In this document: piece by piece, positions 42,597 through 50,284 of the stretch | Position numbering within the stretch: the stretch's first letter is position 1 | Layout of the letters: each line of letters opens with the position of its first letter | Origin: DASRAP01 sp964503275 | GTDB taxonomy: Bacteria > Gemmatimonadota > Gemmatimonadetes > Gemmatimonadales > Gemmatimonadaceae | Direction of reading: 5' to 3' | Length of the DNA: 64,000 bases | Assembly (NCBI GenBank): GCA_964503275.1 | Contig: CAZCZO010000013.1 | Coordinates: 19,809 to 83,808 of the forward strand | The notes under the pieces: model-generated | Told to the model about the DNA's origin: nothing | Databases searched by the model: none | What the model saw: the letters and a program-made list of their open reading frames with translations, nothing else | Translations under genes and position numbers: made by a program

Positions 42597-44753
42597 ATGG
42601 ATGCCGCGTGGGGGGCGCTCGCAGAGGCTGTTGGCATCGCGCTCCTCAGGCGGCGAGTCGCGGGAGTCCGGCGGCCGTCGAGGGTGGTAGGAAGCAGCGC
42701 GACGTCTCGGTCGAGAAGCGTACGCGAACGTGTGTGGCTCGGTCCGGCAGCACTCTGTGTGCTTTTGTTCGTGTCTGGCGTTCGGGTCCAAGGCCAGGAC
42801 ATTAGTGGCCCACCGGTCCTGGCCGGGGATCCACTGGTGCAGCGTTTTTTTGCGGTCTGGGATTCCGTGTGGCGGATCAGCGAACTCGATCGGCAAGGGC
42901 GCTTCGACGCCGGAATCAACGGTCGTGTCGGGAGCGGGGGACTCGCTCGCCGATGGAACGCACACTGTCATGTACTCCCACCAACCATCGAGCGCTCGCC
43001 GGCATACCGAGGCGGTCAGGTGGTCAGCCGGAATGTGCTGTTCGCCACGTGTCCGACCTGGTTCTTGGGTGGTCAGCCGTATGCGGTAGGGCACGGCGAG
43101 GACCGAGGAATCGACGCCGCAATCTCGCCGTCTCGGTTGCCGTATGTTCGGACTTTGCGCGCTGCGCTGTTGGATACGCTTGCTGCGCGGCTACGATCGC
43201 AGCCGACGGATAGCGTCCTGGTCGGTCAGGTGTTGCGATTCGCGCTCGACCAGCGTGACACCGCGCTTGCCCGCGTGGCGACGGCGTCGTGTCGTGCGCA
43301 GCGCACCTGGTGTCAGTTGCTCGAGGGCTATCGCGCCGTGAGGCTGGGCGACACCGCCACGGGGCGAGCGGCATTTTCTCGCGCGCTCGCGTCCGCGACA
43401 GGCGCTCAGCGCTGCGCGTTGCTTAGCGCGGGCGAGCTGCTGGACCCCAGCGCGTGGAAGATCTACGACTCCATCGGCTGCACCGATCGTGTCCACCTCG
43501 ATGATTGGCTGTGGTTGTTGGCGGAGCCGCTCTGGATCGGGGCGTCCACCTCGCGTCGCGATGTACACTTCGTGCGCCTCGTAGACGTTGCACTGCGGAG
43601 CGCGTGGCCTCGGGACGAGCGCTGGACGTGGGCCGACTCCCTTGGTGGTGATGCACTAAAACGGATGGTACTCAGGTACGGTTGGCCATCGTTCGTGATG
43701 TGGGGAGGCCCCGCGACGGACCGCGAGCACGGCGGGACGCACGCGATGACCGAGGGCACTCGACCCGTACCGCCGTTCACGACCTTCGAGTATCACCCTG
43801 GGCGGATCCATACATTTCCCGAACGTATCGATCTGCAGGATATCTTCTCGATCTCGGCTGCGGATTGGGAACTGTCGCCGATGCGAGGCGGTGATTCGTT
43901 TCGAGAGTCGGATCCGTTGTGGTGGCCGCAGGAGCATATGCTTGGCTCACCGCTGGTCGTGCTCAACCAGATGCAGTCGGCAGTGCTGCGGCGGCAATCC
44001 GCGAGCCATCTCGCGGTGGCCGTATCCCTGGATGCTGCGGTCCTTCGGCGCACGGAAGGGACCGCGATTCGCGAAGTGACTCTCGTGGTCGCGACGCATC
44101 CCGAGTCGCTCCGCGTGGTCGGCTCCCGCGGCGGAACGGCTGGCAGTGCGCTCACCTTGCAGGCTGATATCAGCGTTGCACCTGCTGTTCTCAGTGTGGA
44201 GGTGCCTGGATCCGGAGGACGATATCCCGCGGCCCGCGCCCGCTTCGGCCTCCGCCCCCCACCGGCCTTGTCGACCATGTCACCGGGCGATCGTGCGGTG
44301 TCGGCTCCCGTGCTCCTCGGCGTGCCTGGGGGTGGTGGGGCGATCCCCCCGCAGCCCGACAGCGCACTGCAGTGGATGCTCGGCACGACCACGGTGCCGC
44401 CTGTCGGCAAGCTCGGCGTCTACTGGGAGACGTACGGCTTCGCGCCGAGCGACACCGTGGAGCACGCCGTGTGGGTGACCCGCGTGACGCCGCAGGGGGC
44501 GCTGCGGCGGCTCGGAATTCGCCTCAACGTGACGACCGATCGGAACACGCCACTGGCGGTGGCGTGGACCGAGATGCGGTTGGGTGGCACGGCGGCGGTG
44601 GTCGAGCCCGGCCCCGTGCCCGTGATCGGCCGCACGGTCGTGCTGGACGTGTCCACGCTGGCGCCGGGCGAGTATGTCCTCGAAGTCGCGGCGCGGGGCA
44701 CGAGCGGGGACGCCGTGCGGGAGCAACGGCGCTTTACGGTGGCGGCGCGGTAA
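42597..44753 (+). CDS. Large exported protein of unknown function
   Basis: This encodes 718 residues. The hydrophobic export signal (GPAALCVLLFVSGVRVQG) sits at residues 49-66 after a basic segment. A GTG at 42732 (residue 46) may be the real start and would give a normal signal peptide and 673 residues. Residues about 340-375 contain LKRMVLRYGWPSFVMWGGP, reminiscent of the RYGPP segment of the GWxTD-type protein at 50285, and the C-terminus is a beta-rich domain (LGVYWETYGFAPSD) also similar in plan to that protein. It starts 3 bases after the DsbA-like gene. No enzyme motif is seen. Confidence 0.7.
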   Translation: MDAAWGALAEAVGIALLRRRVAGVRRPSRVVGSSATSRSRSVRERVWLGPAALCVLLFVSGVRVQGQDISGPPVLAGDPLVQRFFAVWDSVWRISELDRQGRFDAGINGRVGSGGLARRWNAHCHVLPPTIERSPAYRGGQVVSRNVLFATCPTWFLGGQPYAVGHGEDRGIDAAISPSRLPYVRTLRAALLDTLAARLRSQPTDSVLVGQVLRFALDQRDTALARVATASCRAQRTWCQLLEGYRAVRLGDTATGRAAFSRALASATGAQRCALLSAGELLDPSAWKIYDSIGCTDRVHLDDWLWLLAEPLWIGASTSRRDVHFVRLVDVALRSAWPRDERWTWADSLGGDALKRMVLRYGWPSFVMWGGPATDREHGGTHAMTEGTRPVPPFTTFEYHPGRIHTFPERIDLQDIFSISAADWELSPMRGGDSFRESDPLWWPQEHMLGSPLVVLNQMQSAVLRRQSASHLAVAVSLDAAVLRRTEGTAIREVTLVVATHPESLRVVGSRGGTAGSALTLQADISVAPAVLSVEVPGSGGRYPAARARFGLRPPPALSTMSPGDRAVSAPVLLGVPGGGGAIPPQPDSALQWMLGTTTVPPVGKLGVYWETYGFAPSDTVEHAVWVTRVTPQGALRRLGIRLNVTTDRNTPLAVAWTEMRLGGTAAVVEPGPVPVIGRTVVLDVSTLAPGEYVLEVAARGTSGDAVREQRRFTVAAR

Positions 44754-44768
44754 GGCGCGCCGCCACCC

Positions 44769-46289
44769 CTACGCCAACACCGGCAACCCCCGGATCTTCT
44801 CCTTCCATTCCGCCGGCCCGCGCTCGTGCACGTTGGTGCCGGTCGCATCGACCGCCACGGTCACCGGCATGTCCTGCACGTCGAACTCGTAGATCGCCTC
44901 CATCCCCAAGTCGGCGAAGGCCACCACGCGCGATGAACGGATGGCCTTGGACACCAAATAGGCCGCACCGCCCACCGCCATCAGGTACGCCGCCCGGTGC
45001 TGGCGAATGGCCGCCACGCCCGTCGGCCCGCGCTCGGCCTTGCCGATCATCGCGATCAAGCCGGTCTTGGCCAGCATCATCTCGGTGAACTTGTCCATGC
45101 GCGTGGCCGTGGTCGGCCCCGCCGGACCCACCGCCTCGTCGCGCACCGGGTCCACCGGGCCCACGTAGTAGATCACGCGGTTGGTGAAGTCCACGCCCTC
45201 GGGCAGGCCCTCGCCGCGCGCGAACAGGTCGGCAATGCGCTTGTGCGCCGCGTCGCGGCCCGTGAGCATCTTGCCGTTGAGCAGCAGCCGGTCGCCGGCC
45301 TGCCAGCTGGCCACCACCTCGGGCGTCAGCGTGTCGAGGTCCACGCGCTTCGCGTTCACGTCGGGCTGCCACGTCACGGCCGGCCAGTCGCTGAGGCTGG
45401 GCACCGGCAGCTGCGCCACGCCGCTGCCGTCGAGCGTGAAGTGCGCGTGCCGCGTGGCCGCGCAGTTGGGGATCATGGCGATGGGCTTCGACGCTGCGTG
45501 CGTGGGGAAGTCCACGATCTTCACATCCAGCACCGTCGACAGTCCGCCCAGCCCCTGCGCGCCGATGCCCAGCGCGTTGATCTTGTCGTGCAGCTCGATG
45601 CGCAGCGCCTCGAGCTTGGTCTGCGGCCCACGCGCCTTGAGCTGCGCCATGTCGATGTGGCCCATCAGCGACTCCTTGGCCATCACCATCGCCTTTTCGG
45701 CGCTGCCGCCGATGCCGATGCCCAGCATGCCCGGCGGGCACCAGCCGGCGCCCATCTTGGGCACCGTCTCGAGCACCCAGTCCACGATGGAATCGCTGGG
45801 GTTGAGCATGGCGAACTTGGCCTTGTTCTCGGAGCCGCCTCCCTTGGCCGCCAGCGCCACCTCGACCGTGTTGCCCGGCACCAGCTCCACGTGCACCACC
45901 GCCGGCGTGTTGTCGCGCGTGTTGACCCGCGTGAACGCCGGGTCGGCCACGATGGACGCGCGCAGCACGTTGGCCTCGAAGCGGTAGGCCTGCCGCACGC
46001 CGTCGTCGACCATCTCCTGAAGCGAGAGCGTGGCGTCCCACCGCACGTCCATGCCCACCTTCACGAACACCACCACGCTGCCCGTGTCCTGGCAGATGGG
46101 CCGGTGCCCCTCGGCGCACATGCGCGAGTTGGTGAGGATCTGGGCGATGGCGTCGCGGGCCGCCGGGCTCTGCTCGCGCTCGTAGGCGTCGGCCAGCGCG
46201 TGGATGTAGTCCAGCGGGTGGTAGTACGAGATGTGCTGCAGCGCGTCGGCGACGGACTGGATGAAGTCGGCTTGGCGGATGGTGGTCAT
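44769..46289 (-). CDS. Class I (iron-sulfur) fumarate hydratase
   Basis: This 506-residue enzyme has the three cysteines that ligate the [4Fe-4S] cluster at plausible sites: Cys66 (RPICQDTGS), Cys184 (GAGWCPPGMLG) and Cys276 (IPNCAATRH). GSENKAKFAMLNPSDS and GIGAQGLGGLSTVLDVKI are family segments. It hydrates fumarate to L-malate in the TCA cycle; tartrate dehydratase is a related alternative. The C-terminal part (about 330-500) is the beta-subunit-like swivel domain, fused in one chain. Such enzymes are oxygen-sensitive. The start gives the usual length but lacks a clear Shine-Dalgarno. Confidence 0.93.
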   Translation of the reverse strand: MTTIRQADFIQSVADALQHISYYHPLDYIHALADAYEREQSPAARDAIAQILTNSRMCAEGHRPICQDTGSVVVFVKVGMDVRWDATLSLQEMVDDGVRQAYRFEANVLRASIVADPAFTRVNTRDNTPAVVHVELVPGNTVEVALAAKGGGSENKAKFAMLNPSDSIVDWVLETVPKMGAGWCPPGMLGIGIGGSAEKAMVMAKESLMGHIDMAQLKARGPQTKLEALRIELHDKINALGIGAQGLGGLSTVLDVKIVDFPTHAASKPIAMIPNCAATRHAHFTLDGSGVAQLPVPSLSDWPAVTWQPDVNAKRVDLDTLTPEVVASWQAGDRLLLNGKMLTGRDAAHKRIADLFARGEGLPEGVDFTNRVIYYVGPVDPVRDEAVGPAGPTTATRMDKFTEMMLAKTGLIAMIGKAERGPTGVAAIRQHRAAYLMAVGGAAYLVSKAIRSSRVVAFADLGMEAIYEFDVQDMPVTVAVDATGTNVHERGPAEWKEKIRGLPVLA

Positions 46290-46311
46290 GGGGGAAAGAT
46301 AGTGGCCCCAG

Positions 46312-46359
46312 ACTTTGTAGCACAAAGTACTTGACAAGCGCGGGCCGGCCCCCTATCCT
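46312..46359 (+). promoter_or_regulatory. Palindromic operator and promoter giving a probable leaderless transcript
   Basis: ACTTTGT-AGC-ACAAAGT (46312-46328) is a perfect inverted repeat just upstream of TTGACA (46331-46336), a 17-base spacer and TATCCT (46354-46359). Transcription should start about 7 bases after the -10, at or next to the ATG at 46366, leaving no leader. The winged-helix regulator encoded at 46988 in the same operon is the likely operator ligand. Confidence 0.7.
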
Positions 46360-46365
46360 CGTTGC

Positions 46366-46995
46366 ATGGCCGATCCCACCCCCCAGCCGCCGGCGCTGCA
46401 CGACCGCGCGCTCCAGGACCTCTCCTTCATTCGCCGCACCATGGAAGGCGCGGCGTCGTTCACCGACGTCCCGGGCTGGGGCCTCGTGGCCACCGGTGGC
46501 ATCGCGCTGGCGGCGGCCTTCGTCGCCGATCGCCAGCCGACGGCCGAGCGTTGGCTGGCCGCCTGGCTGCTCGCGGCGCCGGTGGCGGCGGGTATCGGCA
46601 CGGCGATGATGGTCGCCAAGATGCGCCGCCGCCTGCGCGGCGACGGCACCCTGCTCAGTACCCCGGCCCGCAAGTTCCTCTTCGGCTTCTGGCCGGCGAT
46701 CCTCGTCGGCGCGCTGCTCACCCTCGCGATCGTGGACGTGGGCAGCGCGGGCACCGACGACGCGCTGCTCCGACGCTTGCTGCCGGGGCTGTGGCTGCTG
46801 CTCTACGGCATCGGGGTCACCACGGCCGGCGCCTTCTCGGTCCGCGCGATCCCGCTCATGGGCGCGGGCTTCATCCTGTTGGGCGCCCTCGCGCTCTTCG
46901 TCCCCGCCGTCGACGGCGACCTGTTCCTCGCGCTGGGCTTCGGCGGGCTGCAGATCGGCTTCGGCGCCCACATCGCCCGGAGGCACGGTGGCTAA
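46366..46995 (+). CDS. Polytopic membrane protein of the regulator-uppS operon
   Basis: This encodes 209 residues. A short cytoplasmic N-terminus (LQDLSFIRRTMEGAASFTDV) precedes about five or six hydrophobic helices from residue 36 to 200. FIRRTME-AASFTDVPGWG is a pattern I associate with uncharacterised membrane proteins encoded next to small winged-helix regulators; the function is unknown. It is followed by an eight-base overlap with the regulator gene and probably starts a four-gene operon. The ATG lies where transcription is predicted to begin. Confidence 0.7.
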   Translation: MADPTPQPPALHDRALQDLSFIRRTMEGAASFTDVPGWGLVATGGIALAAAFVADRQPTAERWLAAWLLAAPVAAGIGTAMMVAKMRRRLRGDGTLLSTPARKFLFGFWPAILVGALLTLAIVDVGSAGTDDALLRRLLPGLWLLLYGIGVTTAGAFSVRAIPLMGAGFILLGALALFVPAVDGDLFLALGFGGLQIGFGAHIARRHGG

Positions 46996-47377
46996 GCGCA
47001 ATGACAACGCCGCGCGCGCACGTCGTTCCGACCCTGTTGCACCCCCTGCGCCCTTGACCGCCGTCGAGGGGGACGCCGCCGCGCCCATGGCGCTGGACCG
47101 ACTCATCCATGAACGGGTGCGTCTGGCCATCGTGAGTGCGCTGGCGGTGCACGAGTCGCTGACCTTCAACGAGCTGAAGACGCTGCTCGAGACCTCGGAC
47201 GGCAACGTGTCGGTGCATGCCCGCAAGCTGGAGGACGCGGGCTATCTGCGCTGCACGAAGGGCTACGATGGACGCGTGCCGCGCACCGAGTACCGGCTCA
47301 CCGCCGACGGTCGCGCCGCGCTCGAGCGCTATCTGGCCCACATGGAAGCGCTGATCAAGCGCGTGGGGGGCGGATGA
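46988..47377 (+). CDS. Small winged-helix transcriptional regulator
   Basis: This encodes 129 residues from a GTG start inside the end of the preceding gene. An Ala/Pro-rich N-terminus is followed by a winged helix (LIHERVRLAIVSALAVHESL, then FNELKTLLETSDGNVSVHAR and KLEDAGYLRCTKGYDGRVPR), as in the HTH_27/MarR-like family. YRLTADGRAALERYL follows. It probably binds the inverted repeat at 46312-46328 and autoregulates the operon. The effector is unknown. It overlaps the uppS gene by four bases. Confidence 0.88.
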   Translation: MAKRNDNAARARRSDPVAPPAPLTAVEGDAAAPMALDRLIHERVRLAIVSALAVHESLTFNELKTLLETSDGNVSVHARKLEDAGYLRCTKGYDGRVPRTEYRLTADGRAALERYLAHMEALIKRVGGG

Positions 47378-48075
47378 TCGCGCCGCGTCATGGCGGGTCG
47401 GCGTCGGCGGTGCCCGCGCATGTCGCCATCATCATGGACGGCAACGGGCGCTGGGCCACGCGGCGTGGGCAGCCGCGCAGTGCGGGGCACGTGCGCGGTG
47501 CCCGCACCGCTCGGCGCGTGATCGCGCACTGCGCACGCCGCGGGGTCGCGCAGCTCACGCTGTACGCGTTCTCGTCCGACAACTGGTCGCGGCCGGCCCG
47601 CGAGGTGGAGCTCCTGCTCGCGCTGTTCACCTCGCACATCACGCGGGCGGTGGCGTCGCTGTGCACGCATGGCATCCGTGTGTCGGTGATCGGGCGGCGC
47701 GACCGGCTGCCCGCCGCGCTGCTCGCGGCAATCGAGGAGGCCGAGGTGGCGACCAGCGCCGGGCGGCGCATGCATCTGCGGGTGGCGATCGATTATTCGA
47801 GCCGCGGTGCGCTGCAGCGTGCGCTCGCGGTGTCCGACCGCCTGCGCGGGGCCTGGCCCAGCGACACCATCCTCCCGCCCGTGGACCTGCTGCTGCGCAC
47901 CGGTGGGGAGCGCCGGCTCTCGGACTTCCTGCTCTGGGAGAGCGCCTACGCGGAGCTCGCCTTCCTCGATGTCCCGTTCCCCGATCTGTCGGCCGAGGCG
48001 CTCGATGCCGTCTTCGCCGACTTCGCGTCCCGTCATCGCCGCTTCGGCGGCCTCACCACTCCGGAGTTGGTATGA
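47374..48075 (+). CDS. uppS: Undecaprenyl diphosphate synthase (cis-prenyltransferase)
   Basis: This 233-residue enzyme begins with the catalytic motif HVAIIMDGNGRWA, where Asp binds Mg-diphosphate, followed by RSAGHVRGARTAR. TLYAFSSDNWSRPAREVELL, RTGGERRLSDFLLWESAYAE and the final FASRHRRFGGL are the other family blocks. It condenses isopentenyl diphosphate on farnesyl diphosphate to make the C55 lipid carrier for peptidoglycan. Its location in a regulator-led operon rather than next to cdsA/frr is unusual and it may be a second copy. It overlaps its neighbours by four bases each. Confidence 0.95.
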   Translation: MIAPRHGGSASAVPAHVAIIMDGNGRWATRRGQPRSAGHVRGARTARRVIAHCARRGVAQLTLYAFSSDNWSRPAREVELLLALFTSHITRAVASLCTHGIRVSVIGRRDRLPAALLAAIEEAEVATSAGRRMHLRVAIDYSSRGALQRALAVSDRLRGAWPSDTILPPVDLLLRTGGERRLSDFLLWESAYAELAFLDVPFPDLSAEALDAVFADFASRHRRFGGLTTPELV

Positions 48076-49631
48076 CCGCGCCTCTTGCCCGGCAGTTGCT
48101 CATCGTTGCGTTGCTCCTCGGGGTCGCGGGGAACTGGTTGTTGCGGGCGCCCGAATGGGCGGCCGGCTTCACCTTGTGGGCGCTGTTGGTCCTCGGTGCC
48201 GCGTTCGTCGCCGCAGAGCGCAGCGCGGCCCCCGCACCGGCCCTGCGACGTGAGGGGCGCGTGTTGTTCGCTGCGGCTGGGTTGCTCGCGCTGAGCTTCG
48301 CGTTGCGCGATGCGGACCTGCTCTTCGTGCTCGATCTGTTCGCGCTGCTGGTCGTGGCGGCGCTGTTCGCGTGGCGGGCGAGCGGTCGCTCGTTGACGCA
48401 GCTCGAGCCGCGCGATGCGGTGCTCGGTGGCGCCGCGACGTTCGCGACCGTCGCCGTGGGCGCGCCGACGCTCGCGCTGCGTGACGCCGCACCGCAGCAG
48501 TTGACGGGCGAACGCCGTCGCTCGCTGGGTGCCTTCGGCCTCGGCGCCGTCGTCGCGGCGCCAGTGCTGCTGGCCGTCGCGTTGCTGCTCGGGTCGGCGG
48601 ACCCGGTGTTCGCCGCCTTCCTCGAGGAGACGGGGGCCTTGTTGGATGGTCGCCTTGTGGGACAGCTCATGGGCATCGGCCTCGCGGCCTGGGTCGCGGC
48701 CGGCGCGCTGCGCGGCACCCTGGCTCCGATCAGTGGCCGGCTCGCGGGCTTCTCACTGCGTCCGCAGGTGGAGTTCTCCGCCGTGGCGCCGCTGCTCGGC
48801 GGGCTGGCACTGCTGCTCAGCATGTGGATCGGTCTGCAGGTGCGCGCGATGTTCGGCGGCGCCGAGTATGTCGCCACGGCCACGGGGGTGACGGTGGCGG
48901 AGTACGCACGCCGCGGGTTCTTCGAGCTGGTGGTGATCGCGGGCATCGTGCTGGCCGCGCTGCTGGCGGCGGACGACGTGCTGGAGCGCGGCGCGGCCGC
49001 GTCGCGGCGGTCGTTCCGCGCGGTGGGGTTCGTGCTGCTGGGGCTGGTCGGGGCGGTGTTGGTGTCGGCGCTGCAGCGGCTGGGCGTGTACCTGCGCTTC
49101 TATGGGCTCACCGAGGACCGCGTGCTGGCGGCCGCGGTGCTGGTGTGGGTGGCGGTGGTGCTGGGCTGGTTCGGCGTCACGGTGCTGCGCGAGTCCCGGC
49201 AGCGCTTCGCCCCCGGCGTGCTGGTGATCTCGGCGCTGTGGCTGGGCGGGCTCAACGTGGCGAACCCGGAGCGCTGGATCGTCGCGACCAATGTGCAGCG
49301 CGCTGAGCGTGGGCTGAGCTTCGATGTCGCGTACCACGCGCAGTTGTCGGGCGACGCGCTGCCGGCGCTGCTGGCCGCTGCGGAGCGCTTGCCGGCGGCC
49401 GACGCGGCGTCGCTGCGCAGCGAGCTGGCGCGGGTGTGGCAGGCGCGGGCGCTCAGCCGGACCGATTGGCGCGCGTGGAGCGTGCCGTACGTGCGCGGGG
49501 CGCGTCGTGCAGCGTCGCTGGAGGCAGGACGAACGGCGCCGACGGCGCCGACGGCAACAGCACCTGCTGCGGCGCTCCCCCCTTCTGGATCTCCACCGCC
49601 AGCTGCGTCGGGCTCGGACGCCGCACGCTGA
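48072..49631 (+). CDS. DUF4173-type polytopic membrane protein
   Basis: This 519-residue protein has about 12 hydrophobic helices. RLGVYLRFYGLTEDRVLAAA and LGGLNVANPERWIVATNVQR are conserved DUF4173 blocks, followed by FDVAYHAQLSGDALPALL. The function of the family is unknown. The final 45 residues, from GARRAASLEAGR, are Ala/Pro/Thr-rich and lie entirely over the antisense ImuA-like gene, so this tail is probably dispensable. It is translationally coupled to uppS by a four-base overlap and is the last gene of the operon. Confidence 0.82.
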   Translation: MTAPLARQLLIVALLLGVAGNWLLRAPEWAAGFTLWALLVLGAAFVAAERSAAPAPALRREGRVLFAAAGLLALSFALRDADLLFVLDLFALLVVAALFAWRASGRSLTQLEPRDAVLGGAATFATVAVGAPTLALRDAAPQQLTGERRRSLGAFGLGAVVAAPVLLAVALLLGSADPVFAAFLEETGALLDGRLVGQLMGIGLAAWVAAGALRGTLAPISGRLAGFSLRPQVEFSAVAPLLGGLALLLSMWIGLQVRAMFGGAEYVATATGVTVAEYARRGFFELVVIAGIVLAALLAADDVLERGAAASRRSFRAVGFVLLGLVGAVLVSALQRLGVYLRFYGLTEDRVLAAAVLVWVAVVLGWFGVTVLRESRQRFAPGVLVISALWLGGLNVANPERWIVATNVQRAERGLSFDVAYHAQLSGDALPALLAAAERLPAADAASLRSELARVWQARALSRTDWRAWSVPYVRGARRAASLEAGRTAPTAPTATAPAAALPPSGSPPPAASGSDAAR

Positions 49632-50178
49632 GGCGCAGGGCCGTGCCGGGGGAGCGCGCCTCGTCGTTGCGGTGGATCTGGACGAGGGCGGCGTCGGCAT
49701 CGTAGGCCAGGCGCGTGAGCCGAACGATGGTCTCACGCGCCAAGGCTGGCGGGCTGTCGAGGACGACCAGGCCAAAGGCGCCGCTGCGCAGCACGATGTC
49801 GGCGCACCACGCCGCCCGGGCCGGTGTGGGAGGATGGATGATCCAGGCGCCCTCGTGTGCGGCGAAGGGGGCCCAGTCCTGTGGGGCCAGCGTGCCGCGC
49901 GCATCGATGACGGCGGCCCAGATGCCCGTCTGCAGCGCGTGCGCCACCCACTGCCAGGCGAGCGCGGTGGCACCACCGCCCGGCGCCGCGACGACCTCGG
50001 AGAGACGCCCCCGCGGCAGCCCACCGCCGGTGAGCGCGGCGTCGAGCGCGGCGATCCCCGTGGGGAGGGTGGGATCGCCAACGTGTGGCCGCGCGAGCAC
50101 CGACGCCAGCTCGGCGCGCAGGGCGACCAATTGCGGCGAGACGGCCCGCGCGGTGGCGAGCTTGGGAAGCGCGGCCAT
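49453..50178 (-). CDS. imuA: ImuA-like RecA-fold protein without ImuB/DnaE2 neighbours
   Basis: This 241-residue protein resembles ImuA: LPTGIAALDAALTGGGLPRGR-type N-terminus (residues about 40-60), a P-loop position reading AAPGGGATALAW, with Ala-Thr where Lys-Ser/Thr is usual, and GAFGLVVLDSPP as the second strand. ImuA helps ImuB and DnaE2 in SOS mutagenesis. Neither partner is in the window, and the gene is monocistronic here. Its last 179 bases overlap the convergent DUF4173 gene. The start at 50178 was chosen because the promoter elements lie directly upstream; longer starts would be inside that promoter. Confidence 0.7.
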   Translation of the reverse strand: MAALPKLATARAVSPQLVALRAELASVLARPHVGDPTLPTGIAALDAALTGGGLPRGRLSEVVAAPGGGATALAWQWVAHALQTGIWAAVIDARGTLAPQDWAPFAAHEGAWIIHPPTPARAAWCADIVLRSGAFGLVVLDSPPALARETIVRLTRLAYDADAALVQIHRNDEARSPGTALRLSVRRPSPTQLAVEIQKGGAPQQVLLPSAPSAPFVLPPATLHDAPRARTARSTRANRSG

Positions 50179-50183
50179 ATCTG

Positions 50184-50213
50184 AATAGTACCGAATAAAG
50201 ACCGAAAACGCAA
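50184..50213 (-). promoter_or_regulatory. imuA promoter with TTCGGT direct repeats
   Basis: On the minus strand, TTGCGT (50208-50213), a 17-base spacer and TACTAT (50185-50190) form a possible promoter. Two TTCGGT copies (50201-50206 and 50190-50195 on the + strand as ACCGAA) are 11 bases apart, one helical turn, within and just after the spacer. This would fit an SOS-type repressor operator, but it does not match a known LexA box that I can name. The divergent gene starts at 50285. Confidence 0.5.
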
Positions 50214-50284
50214 GGGTAACGCGCAGCGTCCGGGCGCACGACCCGCCCCGTGCACATCGGCGCGCCGGAGGGTATAACCCACGT

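Noticed and set aside
44734..47226. An 830-codon minus-strand frame covering the fumarase and regulator genes
   Set aside because: It is out of frame with the fumarase motifs and has the composition of a shadow frame.
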